Shown here: piece after piece, positions 57,990-64,000 of the stretch
How the letters are laid out: each line of letters begins with the position of its first letter
Numbering within the stretch: the first letter of the stretch is position 1
Source of the DNA: Cordia subcordata
Taxonomy: Eukaryota > Streptophyta > Magnoliopsida > Boraginales > Cordiaceae
DNA length: 64,000 bases
NCBI GenBank assembly: GCA_028554755.1
Contig: JAPTOF010000005.1
Coordinates: 12,491,001 to 12,555,000 of the forward strand
Direction of reading: 5' to 3'
Notes under the pieces: model-generated
The model's input: the letters and a program-made list of their open reading frames with translations, nothing else
Database searches by the model: none
What the model was told of the DNA's origin: nothing
Program-made: the position numbers and the translations under genes

Positions 57990-58140
57990 AAAGTGTAATA
58001 ATTCCCTAATTGAGAGAGATTTGGGGGATATGTCAACGCGAAACAAGATTTCCGCAATTACTGATGATTTCTTGATTGAAAGAGATTTAGTGGCTATATT
58101 GATGCGGTGCGAGATTTCTGCAATGACTAAAATTATGGAG
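57990..58140 (+). repeat. Diverged 63-bp tandem repeat readable as a 21-residue protein repeat
   Basis: TTGAGAGAGATTTGGGGGAT... (about 58010) and TTGAAAGAGATTTAGTGGCT... (about 58073) are tandem copies. In the plus frame 57982-58209 they read LIERDLGDMSTRNKISAIT and LIERDLVAILMRCEISAMT. The frame (75 residues) has no known family that I recognise, and it is short, so I do not call it a gene. Confidence 0.6.
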
Positions 58141-58851
58141 TTTCGAATAATATGCTCCAAAACACACGCTCGAGGTTGGCTATTATTATGGATGGTAGTG
58201 CACATATAAAAGTGTCTTCCTTCCCCAAAAAGAGGATGAACAAGATAAGCTCCAATGCATACCACCACCTTGTTTTAGACCTACCTTTACCTTATCATAT
58301 TCCAATTTGCCGCCATCAACACCCACATACCAAATGAGTCATTATAACTAGGTCTTGACGTTAATTGTGGAGAACCTCTAGGGATCTACACTATCTAACA
58401 AGGACAAGTCAGATTGCATAAGGTGTCAAGAAATATAGATTTTTATTCTAAAATGAATTAGTATTAAGTAGAGTGAACATAATAGAATCCATGATTTTGT
58501 CCATATGAGACACTTGTAGATGTTTTCTTACTTCCTTAAGAGTTATCAGAGGTGGTAAGTGTTATCAAGCCTTGTAACTAATCATTTCTATCTCCTCAAA
58601 AATTCATTCTCTCTTATGCATTAAAGGTTTCACCTTTCAGTATAACAACAAAATTACCATGTGAAAAAAAAAAGCTCTTTCTATTAAAGGAGACAACACT
58701 TGTAACTTACGCAAGAGTTTCTTCAGTCGTCCACTAGTGATCTTACATATCTTTTATTAAACAATCTTAGTACTTTATGAACCTACAAGCTACATGCATA
58801 TTTTTGGCACTAGGCATTTTGCTGATTGAAAGTTGCTGCATATATCTAATA

Positions 58852-59075
58852 GGGTAAATTGCACCATACCGCCAAATGGTTTGTCATAAATGCATGTTGC
58901 TTCTTATAACTTCAAACCCCAATGATCTTAAAATATATAGCACATATGCCCCAAAAAATAAGTACAAGACCTCCTTATGATCCTCAAAATGTGTAGCACA
59001 AATGTCCTCTGAAAAGGATGTCTGTGCATAACACAAATTTATGATAAACCATAAAGGGTATAGTACAATTTACCT
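58852..59075. mobile_element. Mutator-like MITE, 224 bp, with 9-bp target duplication
   Basis: Ends GGGTAAATTGCACCATACC and reversed AGGTAAATTGTACTATACCC, with inner similarity through TGGTTT-TCATAAAT. TATCTAATA flanks both sides exactly (58843-58851 and 59076-59084). No coding capacity. Confidence 0.85.
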
Positions 59076-59191
59076 TATCTAATATGTTCCTTATTATTTG
59101 TCTCTTACTTGGACAGAGCTTCAATGATTATCTTTAAAGATGCAATTCAATAATGTGAAGGAACTGTAGAAAAGAAAGTAATAGATCTCCA

Positions 59192-59323
59192 TGTTAGGGA
59201 TAATGAGACAAGTTTAAATTCAGAAATTTATTCCTTGTAATAATCTTGTAATCATCCTTTGTCTGTGGTACCGATTTATAATACTTAAATACACGAGATT
59301 ATTCAGTGTGCATATCCTTCACA
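59192..59323 (+). mobile_element. Ty1/copia LTR, about 130 bp, followed by primer binding site
   Basis: It begins TGTTAGGGATAATGAGAC and ends ...TATCCTTCACA. Directly after it TGGTATCA (59324-59331) matches the initiator-Met tRNA primer binding site used by copia elements. No second LTR was found in the window, so the element is truncated at its 3' end. Confidence 0.65.
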
Positions 59324-59413
59324 TGGTATCACGAGTCTAGGAGATCTAGGCAATATAATTTCATACAATTCTCTATTGCTTCTCCATCGAATGTTGACTC
59401 CAAAACCACCATT

Positions 59414-59945
59414 GATGACATGAAGAATGCTTTTCTTCAAGGAGATCTCAGTGAGATTGTGTTTATGAGCCACCCATAAGGCTATGTGGATGCTAAACAT
59501 CCTAATTACGTTTACGATCTACGAAGGCCCTTATATGGATTAAAACAAGCTCCATAAGTCCGTTTCCAAAAGTTCAGTAGCTACCTACTCTCAAATGGGT
59601 TTTCATATTCTCACCATGATGCCTCTGTTCTCGTTCGCAGGACTGATAAAGATATTTTGGACAATAGCAACTCTCAAATACAAGATGTAATTGCTACATT
59701 ATTAGTTCAATTTGCAGTGAAAGACTTAGAAGAACTCCATTATTTCCTGGGAATGGACGGATTGTGAACTATAGAAGATATCTATTTAACCCAAAAGAAG
59801 TAGTCGATCTAGTTGCTTCAACAATTTAACCTTGATGGTACAAAGCCTGAATCCACACCCATGGCGTCAAAGACACTATTAGCTTGTGTTGGTGATAAGC
59901 TTCGGGATCCCGCTATCGTGACTCGTTATAAACTCTCTTAGATTG
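59414..59945 (+). pseudogene. Ty1/copia reverse transcriptase remnant
   Basis: The plus frame reads DMKNAFLQGDLSEIVFMSHP, stop, GYVDAKHPNYVYDLRRPLYG LKQAP, stop, then YLLSNGFSYSHHDASVLVR, all copia reverse transcriptase. In-frame stops lie at 59477 and 59555. The YxDD catalytic block is missing: sequence goes from DKDI directly to a segment resembling the region after it (SQIQDVIATLLVQFAVKDLE, then HYFLG). A TPMASK block follows near 59857, then the frame decays. gag, protease and integrase between the LTR (59192) and here are gone. Non-functional. Confidence 0.85.
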
Positions 59946-60140
59946 CTTGAACCACGTGATACAGGCCATCCGATTTTTAGCATCGACATTTTTGACAACC
60001 CCAACACGCCTAGCTTCACTAGCACATTGTCACGTGCTCAGAGTTTTAGCTCCTATGCCTGGGTACTGTGCTTGGAGACAAGCTCTACCTGTCTCCTTGA
60101 ATTGCAGTATTAATGCGCGAATCCTTAGATTTCAAGTACT
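59946..60140. other. Short unassigned spacer
   Basis: Between the copia remnant and the ORF at 60141. A plus-strand frame here is antisense to that ORF and has no recognised domain. Confidence 0.4.
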
Positions 60141-60411
60141 TCATGCTTTTTTAGACCTTGTGTTTCGGTGTGCAATGCTTGTCGACTTCGTAATAAGCAG
60201 ATCCCAACCGACAACCTCCACAATTTGGGAACCGGGCAAGAGTTGCTGTGCGTGCTCCGTCACAATATAGTCATCCTCCTCAGCCTTCACTAGATAACGT
60301 TCACCAACAAATTCGTAATCACCCAGATTATCAACAGGAATCAAAGTTCTCGACTCCAGACCTCGCTCTATTTTTCCATCTTGCCGTGCAACAGCAACCT
60401 TCGCTTTAGTA
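60141..60411 (-). CDS. Unidentified C-terminal exon-like ORF (possible gene fragment)
   Basis: On the minus strand a T-rich stretch ending TTTTATTGTAG looks like a 3' splice site, followed by 89 residues from TKAKVAVARQDGKIERGLES to the stop. The translation (RTLIPVDNLGDYEFVGERYL, VKAEEDDYIVTEHAQQLLPG, then SQIVEVVGWDLLITK) has protein-like composition, balanced charge and hydrophobic spacing, unlike random AT-rich frames nearby. I do not recognise the family. No upstream exon is obvious; the SYF2 3'UTR lies just upstream on the same strand. It may be an alternative SYF2 downstream exon, a captured exon, or a pseudogene fragment. Confidence 0.4.
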
Positions 60412-60644
60412 CTACAATAAAATGGTAAGCAGGCAATATCTATTTTGGGTGCAGGGGAGGAGTGGAGATTCAGTATTTCACGAGACAAGAAGTTCATACG
60501 GAAATTTCGTTTTGACAATCATTAGCAGATGAAGATTTACATATTTCCACAATCTTCTTGTACATTTGCATGTGATGAAAATAGGAGTATTTCCATTGCA
60601 AACAGAGAACTAATGTTACATTAAACGGGATCTCATAGCGCGGC

Positions 60645-63319
60645 TTAGTCGGGCAAAGCAGTTCCTCTTTCAAGGTTGTTCTTAATCTCAAGAGTGTATT
60701 TGCCGAAAGCTCGCTCAATCTTCTTATTGAAATGCTCATTACGGTCATTAATCGAATCAATATCCTTATCTTCGTGGAACTTTCTCCTTCTGCTAAAGGA
60801 TTTGCACTTTTCTTCCCTATCCTTGAGTTCCTTCACCATTTTCTCAATCTTGTCCTCAGAGATTTTTGGTGCCTGTATGATTAGACAGTTGTTTAAGCAC
60901 ACAATTTAGAGTGGAATCAGTTGGATCGGATATCAGCGAGACACCTACCTTCCCATATTGAAGACTTGAAGCTTCTCGATAAAACTCTGGATCAGCTTCT
61001 TTCATCTTGTTATATTCTTCCAGATCAACCTCAATGTTCTTCGTACGCTTCTTGTATGCGTTGTACAAAGTTTTTTGGTTGAAAACTGCACAACAAGCCA
61101 TAAAAAAAAAAAATAGATAATACACAAGAACAAGAAGAAACAATAATAATCTTCATTACAGAGATGAACAAGATATTTTAGTAAGATCATAATTGCTAGA
61201 CATTATACTGAACTGTCAGAACAGACAAACAAGGAAGTCAGTGAATCAAGTGTGAGCAGTACCATCCCAACCAGCTGGAGCAGGGTCCTTTTCCCATTTC
61301 TTATACTTGGTCTCTGCCGTCTCCTGAGTATCTAGCATATAAGCTTCACTCATGTCCAACCCATTGGCATCAAGAAGTTTCCCAATTTTCTTCTTCCTCT
61401 CTTCAAGCCATTTTTGCTTAGAAATTCCCCTAGACTCCTCTGGAGCCTCCATTTTTTTCTTTTCAGCCACCATTGCAGTTTGATTAGCTTTTCTTGCTTC
61501 ATTCTGCATGATAGAAACCACGTGCATAACAAGATCAACGATAGACGACATGATATTAACAGCACTGTTCAGTCTATTAACTTCTTGCTGGTTTAATCTG
61601 ATATGCTCTTTTGCTACATTCAGTAACCACATCCACATTTAAAACAAGCAATGACATACCATCTTTAGCCTCAACTCGAATAACCTTTTTTTCCTTCCTG
61701 TAAGGTTGGAAAAGTCTCCCGGCATATTGTCCTGGTCGTCAGTACTATCATCTTCTTGAGGATAATTCCCAATATCATCTCTTTCATCACGAGGATCTTC
61801 ACGCTGATCCAAAGTAGCAGTTGATTTGCACTGAACATCAGCATTATCTGATTGCACTATTCCTGCATAGAAGAGAAGAAAGAGTTGGTAACAAATCTTA
61901 ATCACTGGCTAGAAACAGAATACAATCGCCTCCTAGTTCTGAGTCTATGAACTAACACAGAGACTGTCTACACAGTACAGAACATTAAGTAGGCAGAGTT
62001 AATGAATATCAGTCAAATCAATTAGAAGAAAATCATAGAAATTAACAGGAACTAGTAACAGAATCCAAGAGATATCAAGCTAGATGAGTCTGTACCATGA
62101 AATACTATAATTGCACAAGTTATAAAAAGATATTTATAAAGTAACAAAAGATAGCACTTGACATTCCAGACATGGCATCGGAAAGAGATTCTTAAAATAT
62201 CATCTATTTAGTCAAGCTTGTTTTTCTTTGCAAGTGCTATTTAGTTATTACAGTTGTTATTAATGCATGCTTATCTCAAGCATAGTTTCATCCTTAAAAA
62301 CCAGTTCTCTTTGCATCCACGATATTGATTTTCTCCAATGATAAGATATCTCTTGTGAGAGAGCCTCCACAAGTTTTGATCAAAACTAGTCACTGAAAGC
62401 AAGTTGGAAACTCGAAATCTTGTAAGTTGATGACCAGAGAAACAGAGAAATATTAAGTAATTGAGTTATTGGAAAAATGCTTCATCAAGAGCCAAGCAGT
62501 GATGATAATCAAACCCGTGGGCCCCCAAAAATTTTTCCTATATATGAATACTTACCCAAATCTTTTTGAGATATGTGTAAATTGTTAGAATGAAAAATCA
62601 AATTAGTCCCCGTTTGAAAAAAAAAAAAATTGTGTTATACACTCCACTGAAACAAAATTCTAGATTGACCCTGCTCGCATCATTACTGCAGTTTATAGGA
62701 AATTTCTGCCTACTCCAAGGACATGGAAAAGGAGATAGCACCACCGATTTCTTGACTTAAAAGCAATTGAAATGTCTAGAAGACTTATTTTTGTAACAAC
62801 ATGATAACTGGAAAGTACAATGAAACACCTGATAATTGCAAGAGATCACGTTACCTTTCTGACAACTTAGGAGCAATGAAAGACAAAATAATATCAGTTG
62901 CAATAGATATCAATTCCGGCAGGAGGAGAAGGAACATCAAGATAGATGTAAGCAGAAATTCTCCACAGCTAATTCCAATAGCAGACCTAGTCACTAACAT
63001 AATACTTCGCAATCCTTCTTTCTTGAAATCAAATTCTCCATCTTTAAGAACTAAAAAACTTTTACTGCTGAAACTACCGATACTAACCCAAACACATTAT
63101 TGTAGATATCCCCATTCATAAAAAGATCAACATATAACTATTTGGAAGAAACCACCTGACAAGCATCATTTACATGATAGAAAAAGAAAACCAACCTTTT
63201 TGATCGTTACTAGTCTTTCTCTTTGCTTCAGCAATTACTTGGAAGCAATAGTCACTACACTCATGGTAAGGGTTTGATGCATTTCTGCAATCAGGGTGCA
63301 CTCTCCCTTCTTCAGTCAT
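60645..63319 (-). CDS. SYF2, pre-mRNA splicing factor
   Basis: SYF2 belongs to the Prp19-associated spliceosome complex in the nucleus. Five exons join in frame: 63196-63319, 61660-61862, 61263-61503, 60949-61085, 60645-60872, all GT-AG, 933 bp, 310 residues. Exon 1 encodes HPDCRNASNPYHECSDYC, a plant-conserved Cys/His motif that could bind zinc. Exon 2 is acidic (EDPRDERDDIGNYPQEDDST) then RKKRLFELRLKM. Exons 3-5 carry the SYF2 domain: NEARKANQTAMVAEKKKMEA, KQKWLEERKKKIGKLL, EAYMLDTQETAETKYKKWEK, NQKTLYNAYKKRTKNI, DPEFYREASSLQYGK, FSRRRKFHEDKDIDSINDRN, ending ERAFGKYTLEIKNNLERGTA LPD. Highly charged and helical, as in the family. No defects. Intron 1 is 1.3 kb. Confidence 0.95.
61863..63195 (-). 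other. SYF2 intron 1
   Basis: 1.3 kb between the clean donor at 63194-63195 and the acceptor at 61863-61864. AT-rich; the plus-strand frame 62801-63121 has no recognisable domain and is taken as chance. Confidence 0.75.
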
Positions 63320-63898
63320 CTAGTAAGGTTCTAATTTGCAGTAACACGCTTCTGCATTGCAATAAACGGACAGCTTCCAGCTTCAGTTTCATATGTTTAG
63401 CAAAATGCTTATCAGATTTTTAACATATATCATAAAGTTAATTGAGCTGAATGCCTCATAATTCACTTTCATTGGTGAAAATTATGATAAAGAAAACAAA
63501 AAGAAAAAGCTTCAGATATGTTGATTTAGACAAATCTAAAACAGCTTAGTTCTAGCTTAAACAACGATATTATAATGAGACAAATACCCAATTAATTGAT
63601 TTTAAAGAACAATGATTAGGTAATCTATTATTCAACGATAGTAACAATTGTTAGCTTAAACACTAAGCTAATTATTTACTACTTTTTTTTTCCATACAAT
63701 TTCTCAAGGTTAAATGAAGAAAATTGGAGATAAATAAAAATAAAAACCTTAAACATAATTTTCAGATCACAAAAATCTTAGAATAAAAACATAAAATGAA
63801 AAGCAAAATAAGAAAAAGAAAGATAAATCATAGTTGAAATTGGTGGCTGATAACAAGATTAAAAAGGCGAACAGATAGTCGCATCTTAGAAATTGATA
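63320..63898 (-). promoter_or_regulatory. Upstream flank of SYF2
   Basis: 5'UTR and promoter side of SYF2, AT-rich. No clear TATA box or motif could be chosen. Confidence 0.35.
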
Positions 63899-64000
63899 CA
63901 GGGATGGCAATTGGATGGGTACCCTTCCCAAGTATTCATCCCACACCCAATAGCTGAATCCCATCCCAATCCCAAAACTCATCCCAAACCAGGTTATGAA
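63899..64000 (+). mobile_element. Left end of a hAT-like element, cut by the window edge
   Basis: CAGGGATGGCAATTGGATGG followed by GTACCC and repeated CATCCCA/CCCAAT blocks resembles the common plant hAT termini that begin CAGGGGTGGCAA with short repeated subterminal motifs. The right end is outside the window. Confidence 0.5.

Noticed and set aside
59947..60270. Plus-strand frame of 107 codons after the copia remnant
   Set aside because: Does not continue the copia polyprotein and is antisense to the more protein-like minus-strand ORF.
1..64000. CRISPR arrays, operons, rRNA genes, plasmid or phage features
   Set aside because: The sequence is plant nuclear DNA with spliced genes; none of these patterns is present.

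Overview
The window is nuclear DNA from a dicot plant, probably an asterid. It is AT-rich, with spliced genes that use canonical GT/AG introns, long AT-rich intergenic stretches, and many small plant transposons. Every confident protein is a plant orthologue: FANCM, a COX7c-like mitochondrial subunit, a TCP8-type transcription factor, a cytosolic neutral invertase, an Rf-like PPR, MAT1 and SYF2. I cannot name the species.

Layout: 1-4961 (-) is the 5' part of FANCM and runs off the left edge. 6577-8762 (+) is a two-exon gene for a small mitochondrial membrane protein. 9000-15300 is gene-free and holds a hAT element and several MITEs. 15743-17032 (-) is an intronless class I TCP gene. 17800-21500 shows no gene. 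21519-27567 (-) is a complete four-coding-exon alkaline/neutral invertase with a probable 5'UTR intron and a TATA box. 27600-41500 is a 14 kb gene-free, transposon-rich block with nested Helitrons (30203-33494), tandem duplications and a LINE RNase H remnant. 41504-55085 is a tandem duplication: a short decayed unit A (PPR pseudogene plus MAT1 exon pseudogenes) lies beside a long unit B (intact Rf-like PPR gene and most of MAT1). MAT1 ends at 55885. 56000-60100 holds a SINE, a Mutator-type MITE and an internally deleted Ty1/copia remnant. 60141-60411 (-) is an unidentified terminal-exon-like ORF. 60645-63319 (-) is a complete five-exon SYF2 gene. A truncated hAT-like end closes the window.

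The genes do not form a pathway, as is usual in a plant chromosome. One possible functional link is that the COX7c-like promoter carries two site II (TGGGCY) elements, the class of site bound by class I TCP factors, and a class I TCP gene lies 8 kb away; this is inference only. The main structural observations are the tandem duplication around the Rf-like PPR gene, the Helitron-in-Helitron insertion with exact A|T target resolution, and a family of Tourist-like MITEs with TAA target duplications.
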